Made by a program: the position numbers and the translations under genes | Notes under the pieces: model-generated | Seen by the model: the letters and a program-made list of their open reading frames with translations, nothing else | What the model was told of the DNA's origin: nothing | Databases searched by the model: none | Assembly: GCA_945912145.1 (NCBI GenBank) | Contig: CAMEBF010000003.1 | Span: 62,001 to 126,000 of the forward strand | DNA from: an uncultured Clostridia bacterium | GTDB lineage: Bacteria; Bacillota; Clostridia; Oscillospirales; Acutalibacteraceae | Direction of reading: 5' to 3' | Length of the DNA stretch: 64,000 nucleotides | Part shown: positions 16,415 to 24,687 of the stretch, in pieces | Layout: the number at the start of each line of letters is the position of its first letter | Numbering within the stretch: position 1 is the first letter of the stretch

Positions 16415-16849
16415 GTGAATAAAATGGCAAATATCCTCATAAAAATCAAGAATTTTATGGCCGGACGGAACGGCATCGATAAATTGACATACGGTTTGCT
16501 TGTTATCTATTGCCTGATTTGTGCGGTCAAGGTTTTTCTGCGTGCCGTACCGAAGGCATGGATCGCCGTAAGCGTCTTACAGGTTGTTTTTGTCTTTTAT
16601 ATTCTTTACCGCATCTTTTCGCGGAATCTGCAAAAGCGCTATCGGGAAAATGTTAAGTTTGAACAGTTTCTATCGGCATGGAAGCCGTATTTCGAGCATC
16701 TGAAACTCCGTGTGACGTATGCAAGAACGCACCGTTTCCGTACCTGCAAGCATTGCGGCGAATTTCTGCGGCTGAAAAAGGGGAGAGGCAAACGCGTCGT
16801 CAAGTGTCCGAAATGCGGAGCTGAATTAAGGTTTCATTTTCTTTTCTGA
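16415..16849 (+). CDS. membrane protein with C-terminal zinc ribbon
   Basis: 144 residues. Two transmembrane helices (about 24-41 and 50-67) precede a basic cytosolic helix and a four-cysteine ribbon, CKHCGEF ... VKCPKCGAEL, at the end. The start is GTG 16415, eight bases after GGAGG; an ATG nine bases on is the alternative. The 3' end overlaps the convergent pseudouridine synthase gene by 50 bases. A similar ribbon plus two-helix layout in reverse order occurs at 39459. Function unknown. Confidence 0.8.
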   Translation: MNKMANILIKIKNFMAGRNGIDKLTYGLLVIYCLICAVKVFLRAVPKAWIAVSVLQVVFVFYILYRIFSRNLQKRYRENVKFEQFLSAWKPYFEHLKLRVTYARTHRFRTCKHCGEFLRLKKGRGKRVVKCPKCGAELRFHFLF

Positions 16850-17480
16850 ACAGATTCCACGGATAGTCACCGAACGGCGGCTCGGAAACGACGTGGATTT
16901 CTTCGCCGGTAAACGGGTGAGTAAAGGAAAGCTCACGCGACCACAGCGCGACTGCGCATTTGTTATCACGGCTGCCGTATTTGCCGTCTCCCGTGAGAGG
17001 CATTTTTCGCGAGGCGAACTGGGCGCGGATCTGATGACTGCGTCCGGTGATGAGCTTTACGGCGACCAGCGACCGGTTTTCATGCTGTCCGAGCACGCGG
17101 TATTGTAAAATCGCTTCCTTGACGCCTTTGCGCATTCGCCTGACGACATAGGTTTTGTTCTGACGACTGTCCTTGAAGAGAAAATCGCGCCATTCTCCGG
17201 ATTCTTCATCTGGCACACCGTCTATGACGGCGCAGTATTCTTTCGTTATCCCGCTTTCAGCGATCAGATGCGAAAAGGCTGCCGCCGCTTTTTTGTTCTT
17301 TGCGTAAACGATGGCGCCGCCGACCGGTTTATCAAGCCGGTGAATCGTGTAGATGTCCCCGCCTTTTTCCTCTTTCAGAATATGCGGCAGGCTTTCCGGC
17401 GCGTCCGATTCCTCCGAAAGCATTCCCGGTTTCTTTTCGCAGATGATGATATCGCGGTCTTCATACAGCACACAGATCAT
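16800..17480 (-). CDS. RluA-family pseudouridine synthase
   Basis: 226 residues. The catalytic aspartate motif IHRLDKPVGG is present, together with the downstream LITGRSHQIRAQF and PLTGDGKYG motifs of the RluA/RsuA family. It converts uridines in rRNA or tRNA to pseudouridine. There is no S4 domain; the short form resembles the smaller clostridial RluA paralogues, so the target site is uncertain. The ATG at 17480 has only a weak ribosome binding site. Confidence 0.9.
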   Translation of the reverse strand: MICVLYEDRDIIICEKKPGMLSEESDAPESLPHILKEEKGGDIYTIHRLDKPVGGAIVYAKNKKAAAAFSHLIAESGITKEYCAVIDGVPDEESGEWRDFLFKDSRQNKTYVVRRMRKGVKEAILQYRVLGQHENRSLVAVKLITGRSHQIRAQFASRKMPLTGDGKYGSRDNKCAVALWSRELSFTHPFTGEEIHVVSEPPFGDYPWNLFRKENETLIQLRISDT

Positions 17481-17530
17481 ATCGAATCGTTCGGTACCGT
17501 TTCCGGTATCGTCCTTTCTTTTTTTCTGAT

Positions 17531-17559
17531 ATCATACCACATTTTGGCCGCAGGCTCAA
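17531..17559 (-). promoter_or_regulatory. promoter of the RluA-family gene
   Basis: Minus strand TTGAGC (17554-17559), 17-bp spacer, TATGAT (17531-17536). Confidence 0.6.
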
Positions 17560-17574
17560 GTTCAATTTTTGCTG

Positions 17575-17603
17575 TTGACTTCATAGGGCGTCCATGGTAA
17601 AAT
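17575..17603 (+). promoter_or_regulatory. promoter of the CxxC-repeat/dockerin gene
   Basis: TTGACT (17575-17580), 17-bp spacer, TAAAAT (17598-17603), about 25 bases before the ATG. It diverges from the RluA promoter. Confidence 0.65.
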
Positions 17604-17628
17604 AATGATGAAAGAGAGGCTGATAAAA

Positions 17629-19284
17629 ATGAAAAGGTTTCTGCGTTTTCTTCCGGCGATCCTGCTTCTGATGACGGGGATTGTTCTTCTGGGCGCATCG
17701 ACGGAAAAGACCTACTCCGTGCAGGAGAAGGCGCTGGTCGATTACGGTGATTGCGAAACGCACGATTTTCCCGATGACTATATCGTCATAAAAAAAGCGA
17801 CTTGTTCCGCGACGGGACTCAAGTATCGTACCTGCTCTGTATGCGGTTATATCGAACAGGTGACGATCCCGAAAGATCCGGACAATCATACCAGAATATC
17901 CTCTGACTGGATGTACGATCCCGAACCGACCTGTTCCTCAGCCGGTCTGAAATTCCATATCTGCATAGATTGCAATGCGCAGATCGACGCACAGGAGGTG
18001 CCGGCCGATCCCGACGCTCATGTCCGTGACGGCGATTATGTTGTGCTGACGCAGCCGACCTGTGTGGCAGAGGGAGAGAAAGCCTATCATTGTAAGCTAT
18101 GCGGCGAGTATTTCGATCATCAGGAAATCCCGATTGCGCCGGATAACCATGTGACAAGTGAATCCTCCGCATGGAAAGTCACGGTGCTGCCCACCTGTGC
18201 CGTCGAAGGCCGGATGGAGTGCTACTGCGATCTGTGCGGTCATGTCGCGCTGACAAAGGCAATTGAACCGACAGGGAATCATACCCCTGCCGACAGCTGG
18301 ACCGTTGATTCCGAACCGACCTGTTCCTCTGACGGCGTCCGTTCGCATCACTGCATTGTCTGCGGCGCGCCTGTCGATTCCGAAGTGCTCCCTGCGCAGC
18401 CGGATCTGCATACATATTCTGTGGCCTATACGGTTGACGTTGCGCCGACCTGTATTTCCGAGGGAAGTCAGTCCCATCATTGTATCTATTGTGACGCCAG
18501 AACAGGGGAGGAGATTCTCCCGATCGACCCGAAGGCGCATTCGTATTCCGATGAATGGATCGTAACAAAAGAAGCGACCTGCTCCGAAAGCGGTCTGATG
18601 CACCAGGTCTGCCTGCTGTGCGGTGAGGATTCCGTATCGACGCTCATTCCCAAAACGGAGCATACCTACGGCGATTATGAAATCATCAAAGAATCAGCGG
18701 ACGGGCTTTCCGCGCAGGTCAAGTATACCTGCCTTGTCTGCGGGCATGAGAATATCACCGTGATTGTTTTCGGTGAGGGGGATAATGACGATTACATCGG
18801 GGACGACAAGGACAATCCGCTCAATAAGATTCATCCGTTAGCCCCCGTTTCCGATTCTATTCTGGTGGTGGATTCCGAGCAGATGATTGTTTCCAATATC
18901 GCGCGTCAGGTAAAAGCCGGTGACTTCGTTCTGAATTTTGTCAACCGGAACGATTTTGCGCTGTATGATACCGAAGGAAATTTTGTTGCGGAAGAAAGCT
19001 TTGTCGGCACCGGATTCCGTTACTCCTATGATGATCCCGACGGACAGGGCGTTCCGACGGACTATGCGCTCAGCGTAACGGGTGATGTGGATTCCGACGG
19101 TAAGGTAACGTCTGCCGATGCCCGATTGATTCTGCGCGCTGCGGCAGGCCTTGAGAAACTCGAAAATGCGTTCTTCGTTGCGGCCGACGTCGATACGGAC
19201 GGAAGAATTTCGGCACAGGACGCGAGAAAAACGCTGCGTGTCGCCGCCTATCTGGATTATTTCGATGCAACCTATAAAAACTGA
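17629..19284 (+). CDS. secreted CxxC-repeat protein with C-terminal dockerin
   Basis: 551 residues with start ATG 17629 nine bases after AGAGAGG. After the signal peptide (FLRFLPAILLLMTGIVLLG) come seven repeats of roughly 45 residues of the form P-T-C-S-x2-G-x4-h-C-x2-C-G ... (P)x4-H, for example PTCSSAGLKFHICIDCN and ATCSESGLMHQVCLLCG, plus a half repeat YTCLVCG. Each repeat has three cysteines and usually a histidine, so metal binding or disulfide knotting is possible. Residues about 485-551 are a dockerin (GDVDSDGKVTSADARLIL, DVDTDGRISAQDARKTL). No catalytic domain is seen; it may be an adhesin or spacer protein. Confidence 0.85.
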   Translation: MKRFLRFLPAILLLMTGIVLLGASTEKTYSVQEKALVDYGDCETHDFPDDYIVIKKATCSATGLKYRTCSVCGYIEQVTIPKDPDNHTRISSDWMYDPEPTCSSAGLKFHICIDCNAQIDAQEVPADPDAHVRDGDYVVLTQPTCVAEGEKAYHCKLCGEYFDHQEIPIAPDNHVTSESSAWKVTVLPTCAVEGRMECYCDLCGHVALTKAIEPTGNHTPADSWTVDSEPTCSSDGVRSHHCIVCGAPVDSEVLPAQPDLHTYSVAYTVDVAPTCISEGSQSHHCIYCDARTGEEILPIDPKAHSYSDEWIVTKEATCSESGLMHQVCLLCGEDSVSTLIPKTEHTYGDYEIIKESADGLSAQVKYTCLVCGHENITVIVFGEGDNDDYIGDDKDNPLNKIHPLAPVSDSILVVDSEQMIVSNIARQVKAGDFVLNFVNRNDFALYDTEGNFVAEESFVGTGFRYSYDDPDGQGVPTDYALSVTGDVDSDGKVTSADARLILRAAAGLEKLENAFFVAADVDTDGRISAQDARKTLRVAAYLDYFDATYKN

Positions 19285-20035
19285 AATGCAGACCGGGCCT
19301 GTCGGCTTGCATGAGGATGAACATATTGAATGGATCGGACATAATTTACAGCTCATCGTCTCGAAGGCGCATACCTTCGGGACGGATGCGCTTTTACTTG
19401 CGTCGTTTGCGTCCCCCTCAAAGAATACCCTTGCCTGCGATTTCGGCACGGGCTGCGGGATCATTCCGTTTTACTGGCTTCGGGAGGGGTGCTGCCGGCA
19501 GATTTATGCGCTTGACATTCAGGAGAAAGCCTACCGTCAGCTTGTCCGTTCAGTGTCGATCAATCCGGTTGATAAGCTGATGCCTCTTTGCGGCGATCTG
19601 CGGGAACTGCCGACGGGATTGCCGCGCGGTCAGTTTGATCTCGTCACGATGAATCCGCCGTATACCAGAGCGCAGGGCGGCATCGAGAGTGAGCAGGAGA
19701 GTGATCGGATTGCGCGTCATGGCATTCTGTGCTCGTTTGACGATATTTGCGACTCGGCTTCCCGTCTCTTAAAATTCGGCGGACGGCTTTGTCTTTGCAT
19801 TCGTCCCGAACGGCTCTTTGAACTGACGAAAGCAATGCAGAAAGCCGGAATCGAGCCGAAGCGAATGCGCTTTGTCTCTCAGCGGGACGGTCTTGCGCCG
19901 TGGCTTGTGCTTGTAGAGGGCAAACGGGGACGCAAACCGGGGCTTGTCGCCCAGGCTGAACTGCATATTGAGAATCCGAACGGTGAACTGTCAGAGGAGA
20001 TGCTGCGGATCATCGGTTCCTATAAAAAGGATTGA
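19265..20035 (+). CDS. TrmN6/YfiC-like SAM-dependent methyltransferase
   Basis: About 256 residues. The SAM loop CDFGTGCGIIPFYWL and the catalytic tetrapeptide NPPY (TMNPPYTRAQGG), typical of adenine-N6 methyltransferases, are present. Together with the THxFGTDALLLASF entrance this matches the tRNA1(Val) adenine-37 methyltransferase family. There is no clear ribosome binding site; ATG 19265 overlaps the preceding gene by 20 bases, while ATG 19286 follows its stop by one base, so reinitiation is likely. It heads a small cluster with the next two genes. Confidence 0.88.
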   Translation: MQPIKTEMQTGPVGLHEDEHIEWIGHNLQLIVSKAHTFGTDALLLASFASPSKNTLACDFGTGCGIIPFYWLREGCCRQIYALDIQEKAYRQLVRSVSINPVDKLMPLCGDLRELPTGLPRGQFDLVTMNPPYTRAQGGIESEQESDRIARHGILCSFDDICDSASRLLKFGGRLCLCIRPERLFELTKAMQKAGIEPKRMRFVSQRDGLAPWLVLVEGKRGRKPGLVAQAELHIENPNGELSEEMLRIIGSYKKD

Positions 20036-20040
20036 TAAGC

Positions 20041-20385
20041 ATGGACGGCAATAGGGGATTTATATTCTTGTTGTTTTTTGTTGTGTTTCTGTCTCTGTAT
20101 TATGAACGGCGGCGTCTCAGAAACCTGCTGAATATTTTGCGCATCAAACGGAAAAGGAGAGAAAAACCAATGGCTCATATCATCGAATCCTTTCTCGGAA
20201 AGGATTGCGTCTTGAATCTCGCCTCCGGCGGAACAGCCGACGGCATCGTCAAATCCGTATCGGAGGGCTGGGTCACGCTTGAGGATCAGGACGGTAAATT
20301 ACAGGCTGTCAATATGGACTATATCAGCCGGATCCGGGAGTATCCGAAGAATAAAAACGGGAAAAGGAAAATGGTTGTCGAATGA
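20041..20385 (+). CDS. small protein with two in-frame starts (membrane and soluble forms)
   Basis: 114 residues from ATG 20041 (AAGGA nine bases upstream) or 71 residues from ATG 20170 (AAAGGAG nine bases upstream). The C-terminal 71 residues (HIIESFLGKDCVLNLASGG ... MDYISRIREYP) resemble a short stand-alone clostridial protein family with a small beta-barrel, SH3-like look. The N-terminal extension holds one hydrophobic helix (GFIFLLFFVVFLSLYYE) followed by an extremely basic stretch. The stop overlaps the rsmI start as ATGA. The 71-residue product is the safest; the longer one is inferred from the second ribosome binding site. Confidence 0.75.
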   Translation: MDGNRGFIFLLFFVVFLSLYYERRRLRNLLNILRIKRKRREKPMAHIIESFLGKDCVLNLASGGTADGIVKSVSEGWVTLEDQDGKLQAVNMDYISRIREYPKNKNGKRKMVVE

Positions 20386-21212
20386 GCGGAAAATTATACG
20401 TTGTCGGGACGCCGATCGGGAATTTAGGCGACTTCTCGCCTCGTGCAGCCGAAACGTTGCGTGAGGTGGATTTTATCGCCGCCGAGGATACGCGTGTTAC
20501 ACTCAAGTTGTTGAATCATTTCGGCATAAAAAAACCGATGGTCAGCTATTATGAGCATAACAAGGCGCAGAAAAGCGATCATATTGTGGCGCGTCTCATG
20601 AGCGGCGAAAACTGTGCGCTGGTGACGGACGCCGGTATGCCTGCGATCTCCGATCCGGGAATCGATCTTGTCGCGCTGTGCCATGAACACGGAATCGAAG
20701 TCGTGTCCGTTCCCGGGCCGTCCGCAATTATAACGGCGGCGGCGATCAGCGGCATGGACGTCTCGCGATTCACCTTTGAGGGCTTTCTCTCGATGAATAA
20801 GCCGAAGCGACGAGAGCATCTCGCAGAGATCGCCGATGAAAAACGGACGATGATCTTTTACGAAGCACCGCATAAGCTGGCGGCCACACTTCGGGACTTG
20901 CTTCAGTTCCTCGGGGACAGAAAAATCGCTCTGATTAAAGAACTGACGAAGATTCATGAAAATGTGGAGCTGACGACGCTTGCCGAGGCTGTGCGGAAAT
21001 ACGGCGACGATAAAATCAAAGGCGAATATGTGCTGATTATAGAGGGGAAACAGATAGAACCGTCAGTCTTAACGCAAGAAGACGGCGTTGCCTTGGCCAG
21101 ACGCTATCTTGAGAGCGGACTCTCACCGACCGAGGCCGCCAAAAAAGCCGCCAAAGAGAGTGGCTTCAAAAAGGGCGACCTGTATAAAGCGTTGACGGAG
21201 GAAGAAGAATGA
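20382..21212 (+). CDS. rsmI: 16S rRNA (cytidine1402-2'-O)-methyltransferase
   Basis: 276 residues. The N-terminus LYVVGTPIGNLGD is the diagnostic SAM/substrate motif of the RsmI family, followed by EDTRVTLKLLNHF, VTDAGMPAISDPG and PGPSAIITA of the tetrapyrrole-methylase fold. It methylates the ribose of C1402 in the decoding centre. The C-terminal helical domain ends with GLSPTEAAKKAAKESGFKKGDLY. It is translationally coupled by ATGA overlaps at both ends. Confidence 0.97.
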   Translation: MSGKLYVVGTPIGNLGDFSPRAAETLREVDFIAAEDTRVTLKLLNHFGIKKPMVSYYEHNKAQKSDHIVARLMSGENCALVTDAGMPAISDPGIDLVALCHEHGIEVVSVPGPSAIITAAAISGMDVSRFTFEGFLSMNKPKRREHLAEIADEKRTMIFYEAPHKLAATLRDLLQFLGDRKIALIKELTKIHENVELTTLAEAVRKYGDDKIKGEYVLIIEGKQIEPSVLTQEDGVALARRYLESGLSPTEAAKKAAKESGFKKGDLYKALTEEEE

Positions 21213-21832
21213 TTGAATCATTACAGGATTACTGGTATATGTGGCTGTTGCTGGTGCTGCTGATTGCACTTGCGGTCTGGGCCGGTACAAAAGCCTCTAA
21301 AGCGGTTCGTAAGAAAAATGAAATCATGCGCAAACAGGAACAGGACTGGAAACGGCAGAAATTCCTTGCGGAGAAATACGGGACGCTTGCAGAAGCGATC
21401 GCAAAAGAGGCCGATCCCGCCGAACTGGCGGAAGGCGTTACCGCCGTTTTGCAGAACCGGCTTGATCAGTCCGCGAATCCGGACGAAATGTTCCGGACGG
21501 CACCGGAGTGGGAAAAGAACGTCTACGCGCTCTTTTATTTTGACGAGGATTGTCTGGATTCGCTTTCTTTCTTCTGCCGTCACAATGAAGATCCGTTGCC
21601 GTCAACCGCCTTGCAGGGCTTGCAGGCAATCGGTGAAAAGAAAGTGTATTCTGCGGCGTCGGCTATGTACGCCATGTACGATGAGAAAAACGAAGGGGTT
21701 TCGCTGGATCGTGACCGCGTCAGCGAACTGGATGAAAAATTCAAGCAAGTCTTTGACCGTGACCGCTTTTTTGCAGCGATCAAAGACTATATCCTTTCCG
21801 TCCTGCAAACGTCGCAAGAAACCGAATCCTGA
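21209..21832 (+). CDS. membrane-anchored hypothetical protein
   Basis: 207 residues with one N-terminal transmembrane helix (WYMWLLLVLLIALAVWAG), then a basic region and a soluble helical domain with NVYALFYFDEDCLDSLSFF. Topology suggests a short outside segment and a cytosolic domain. It overlaps rsmI by four bases and ends the cluster at a terminator. I do not recognise the family. Confidence 0.8.
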   Translation: MIESLQDYWYMWLLLVLLIALAVWAGTKASKAVRKKNEIMRKQEQDWKRQKFLAEKYGTLAEAIAKEADPAELAEGVTAVLQNRLDQSANPDEMFRTAPEWEKNVYALFYFDEDCLDSLSFFCRHNEDPLPSTALQGLQAIGEKKVYSAASAMYAMYDEKNEGVSLDRDRVSELDEKFKQVFDRDRFFAAIKDYILSVLQTSQETES

Positions 21833-21837
21833 AAAAA

Positions 21838-21870
21838 TGACCGCCTCCGCGTCAAACGGAGACGGTTTTT
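21838..21870. terminator. bidirectional terminator
   Basis: ACCGCCTCCG and CGGAGACGGT form a ten-position stem with one mismatch, with an A run on the left and a T run on the right. It serves the plus-strand cluster and the convergent CAP/dockerin gene. Confidence 0.8.
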
Positions 21871-21873
21871 GGT

Positions 21874-23334
21874 TTAGCTATTCAGATCCTTGATCAGTCC
21901 GGCCGCATAACGGAGCGTCATTCTTGCGTCGCTTGCCGTGATTCTGCCGTCGCCGTTTATATCTGCTGCCTGTTCAAAAACACCGGAAACGATCATCAGC
22001 GAAGCGGATGTTCTCAGAATCAATCGTGCGTCCTGTGCTGTGATTTTGCCATCAGAATTGATATCGCCATCTACCATAACGATGTATTCGGCTTCCTGAC
22101 CGTCCCGGAAAACACATCGGATTGCGCAACCTGTCCCGACTACCTGTGCGGCGTCGGTCACAAGAGCACCGTCCGGATCGTAAAGATGGATTTCTTTGAG
22201 GCCTTCGATTTTTAAGGCGAGAATCATGGCAATATTTCCGGCTTTTGTTTTTTCCGGCAGCCGGAGGTCATAGACTTCAGGCTCTTTCAGAGGAGGTTCG
22301 CTTGTCGGCTCTGATGTCGGCTCTGTCGTTGGTTCGGTTGGCGGTTCTGTAGACGGTTCCGTTGTCGGTTCGGTTGAGGGTTCCGGTATTCTTTCCGTGG
22401 TTGTTTCTTCAGGATATTCAGAAATAGGTTCGCTTTCCGGTTCCGTAATTGGTTCTGTAGTCGGTTCCGTGGTCGTCGCGGTAGTCGGTTCCGTGGTCGT
22501 CGCGGTAGTCGGTTCCGTGGTCGGTACCGTAGTCTGTTCCGTTGTCGGATCGAAGAGGGAAACGGTGAATGTCGTCGTCAGGGTTGTATAAGCGATGTCA
22601 TTGGCCGAACGGTAGTTATAGAGCAGACCATCGTGGTTGATGACCGCACTGCTTGCCGGTGTTTGTTTTTGGTAGGTCACGGTCACGGTCTGGCGACCCG
22701 TCTGATAGGGATTGTATCCCGAACAGAATGCGCTGTCGAGCGGCAGGACAGTTTGTCCGTGCTGACGGCAGTTTAAAACAAGATATTCGCTGAATTTATC
22801 AATCGGCGTGCCGAGCGTATAGCTGCCGTTTCCGTTCTGCGCGACGGTAATCGACGTGATGTCGCAAGTTCCCGTGAAGACCTGAACCCACGTTTCATAG
22901 CGTCCGTTATAGCCGACGCCGATATGCGTCAGCGCGAAATGCAGAATATTGGCGCGGTGTCCCGGGCTGTTCATCCATGCGGTGACAACATCCTGCGGAG
23001 ATTCCTGCCCCATGGCGATATTTTCGGCGCAGCAGGAATGAGCAATTCCCGCATTATCTAATTTTGTAATATAGGCACTTGTGCCGTCCGGCATATCATG
23101 AGAAAAATACGAGGCGATTTCCACTTCTCTGCGATTGCAGATCCCTTGAATCGCAGGATCGAGGGAAAGCGGCTGAAGACCGTATTGCAGGCGTTCATGA
23201 TTCGTCAGACGCAGAACTTCCCATTCATAGGTATTGACATCAATTGTTTCCGCATTCGTCGTTATGATCGGCAACGAGAGGGAGAGTGTCAGCGTCAGTA
23301 GAAGCGCTACTGTTTTTTTGAGCATTTTTTTCAT
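21874..23334 (-). CDS. secreted CAP (SCP-like) protein with Thr/Pro linker and dockerin
   Basis: 486 residues. After the signal peptide (KKTVALLLTLTLSLSLPII) a CAP domain spans about 35-165: LRLTNHERLQYGLQPL, ASYFSHDMPDGTS, CCAENIAMG and WMNSPGHRANILH contain the family's His/Glu cavity residues. An Ala/Thr region follows, then a linker of about 90 residues built from TTEPTT/PTSEP units, partly encoded by 24-bp tandem repeats. The C-terminus is a dockerin (GDINSDGKITAQDARLIL, DINGDGRITASDARMTL). The start is ATG 23334 with AAGGTGA. The role of bacterial CAP domains is largely unknown. Confidence 0.9.
   Translation of the reverse strand: MKKMLKKTVALLLTLTLSLSLPIITTNAETIDVNTYEWEVLRLTNHERLQYGLQPLSLDPAIQGICNRREVEIASYFSHDMPDGTSAYITKLDNAGIAHSCCAENIAMGQESPQDVVTAWMNSPGHRANILHFALTHIGVGYNGRYETWVQVFTGTCDITSITVAQNGNGSYTLGTPIDKFSEYLVLNCRQHGQTVLPLDSAFCSGYNPYQTGRQTVTVTYQKQTPASSAVINHDGLLYNYRSANDIAYTTLTTTFTVSLFDPTTEQTTVPTTEPTTATTTEPTTATTTEPTTEPITEPESEPISEYPEETTTERIPEPSTEPTTEPSTEPPTEPTTEPTSEPTSEPPLKEPEVYDLRLPEKTKAGNIAMILALKIEGLKEIHLYDPDGALVTDAAQVVGTGCAIRCVFRDGQEAEYIVMVDGDINSDGKITAQDARLILRTSASLMIVSGVFEQAADINGDGRITASDARMTLRYAAGLIKDLNS
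22461..22524 (-). repeat. 24-bp tandem repeat in the Thr/Pro linker
   Basis: Two identical 24-base units at 22461-22484 and 22485-22508, and a third partial copy from 22509. They encode repeated Pro/Thr/Glu/Ala residues on the minus strand. Such in-frame repeats tend to vary in copy number between strains. Confidence 0.8.
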
Positions 23335-23517
23335 GTCAAAATCACCTTCCTTTGGTAGCATACCATACGGATATTGTCGAATTGTGTTATATGTGTAAAT
23401 AAAATGTCAATAAAAAATTCATAATATGTTCATAATAAGAAAAGTGTACGAATTTAAGATTGGAAAAATTGCACAAAATTCAGCGGTAGAATTATACGGT
23501 GCATGATTGAAAAAGAC

Positions 23518-23546
23518 TTGATTTTTTCATTTTTATGTTTTATTCT
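23518..23546 (+). promoter_or_regulatory. promoter of the oxidoreductase/isomerase operon
   Basis: TTGATT (23518-23523), 17-bp spacer, TATTCT (23541-23546), 42 bases before the ATG at 23588. The rest of the 253-base gap back to 23335 is AT-rich and shows nothing else I can name. Confidence 0.6.
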
Positions 23547-23587
23547 AATAGAGTAAAAAGATATTCTCTCAAGAAAGGAAGTCTGAC

Positions 23588-24673
23588 ATGGAGAAAAAAC
23601 TGAAAATCGGAATTATCGGCTGCGGCGGCATCGCGAACGGCAAGCATATGCCCTCGCTCAAGCAGATTCCCGAAGTCGAAATGACGGCATTTTGCGATAT
23701 TATCCCGGAGCGCGCCGAAAAGGCCGCTAAGGATTTCGGCACACCCGACGCGAAGGTGTATACCGATTATAAAGAGCTGCTGAAGGATGAAACACTTGAT
23801 GTCGTGCACGTCTGCACACCGAACCGTTCGCACAGCTTTATCACAATCGACGCGCTGGAGGCCGGTAAGCACGTCATGTGCGAAAAGCCGATGGCGAAGA
23901 CATACGCCGAGGGCAAAGCGATGGTTGAAGCCTCCGTTCGCACGGGCAAGCTGCTTTCCATCGGTTATCAGAACCGTCAGTGCGCGCAGAATCTGTACGC
24001 AAAAGCCGTCTGCGAAAGCGGAGAAATCGGCAATATCTATTTTGCGAAAGCCATTGCGCTTCGCCGCAGAGCCGTTCCCACATGGGGCGTATTCCTGAAC
24101 GAATATGAGCAGGGAGGCGGTCCGCTGATCGACATCGGCACGCACGCGCTCGATTTGACGCTCTGGATGATGAATAACTATAAGCCCAAAATGGTCGTCG
24201 GTAACACGTTCCGTAAGCTTGCCGATCAGACAAACACCGCCAACGCATGGGGCGACTGGGATCCGAAGGAATTTACGGTGGAGGACTCCGCATTCGGTTA
24301 TATCGTGATGGAAAACGGCGCAGTCGTGACGCTCGAATCGAGCTGGGCGCTCAATATTGCCGACCCGAAAGAAGCGACATTCCTTGTCTGCGGCGACAAG
24401 GGCGGCGTCGATACGCTGGACGGCGTCCGCGTGAACTATATCAAGAATAACCGTCAATGCCTCGAAATCCCCGATCTGAAATCCGGCGGCGTCGCGTTCT
24501 ATGAGGGAACCAGCGACGATCCTGCGGTGCTCGATCAGCGCAAATGGATTGACGCCGTTCTCGGCAAAGGGGAACTGTGCGTCAAAGCGGAGCAGGCTCT
24601 TGTCGTGACGCAGATCCTCGAAGCCATTTACACGTCTGCAAAGACCGGCAAACCGGTTTATATCGACGATTGA
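23588..24673 (+). CDS. Gfo/Idh/MocA family oxidoreductase
   Basis: 361 residues. NAD-binding loop GIIGCGGIANGKHMPSL at the N-terminus, the EKPMAKTYAEG motif (about 97-107) and the substrate-domain segment GGGPLIDIGTHALDLTLWMM with the usual catalytic Asp/His pair. It is followed at 14, 4 and 13 bases by three TIM-barrel sugar isomerase genes, so it most likely oxidises a ring hydroxyl of a sugar, inositol or glycoside as the first step of a short pathway. The start has AAAGGAAG nine bases upstream. Confidence 0.95.
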   Translation: MEKKLKIGIIGCGGIANGKHMPSLKQIPEVEMTAFCDIIPERAEKAAKDFGTPDAKVYTDYKELLKDETLDVVHVCTPNRSHSFITIDALEAGKHVMCEKPMAKTYAEGKAMVEASVRTGKLLSIGYQNRQCAQNLYAKAVCESGEIGNIYFAKAIALRRRAVPTWGVFLNEYEQGGGPLIDIGTHALDLTLWMMNNYKPKMVVGNTFRKLADQTNTANAWGDWDPKEFTVEDSAFGYIVMENGAVVTLESSWALNIADPKEATFLVCGDKGGVDTLDGVRVNYIKNNRQCLEIPDLKSGGVAFYEGTSDDPAVLDQRKWIDAVLGKGELCVKAEQALVVTQILEAIYTSAKTGKPVYIDD

Positions 24674-24687
24674 AAGGAGCTTTGTCT

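Noticed and set aside
15837-16418. 193-codon frame antisense to cysK
   Set aside because: It spans a consensus promoter for cysK and has no ribosome binding site.
12302-23334. Cellulosome gene cluster
   Set aside because: Dockerins are present, but there is no cohesin, scaffoldin or exported glycoside hydrolase in the window.
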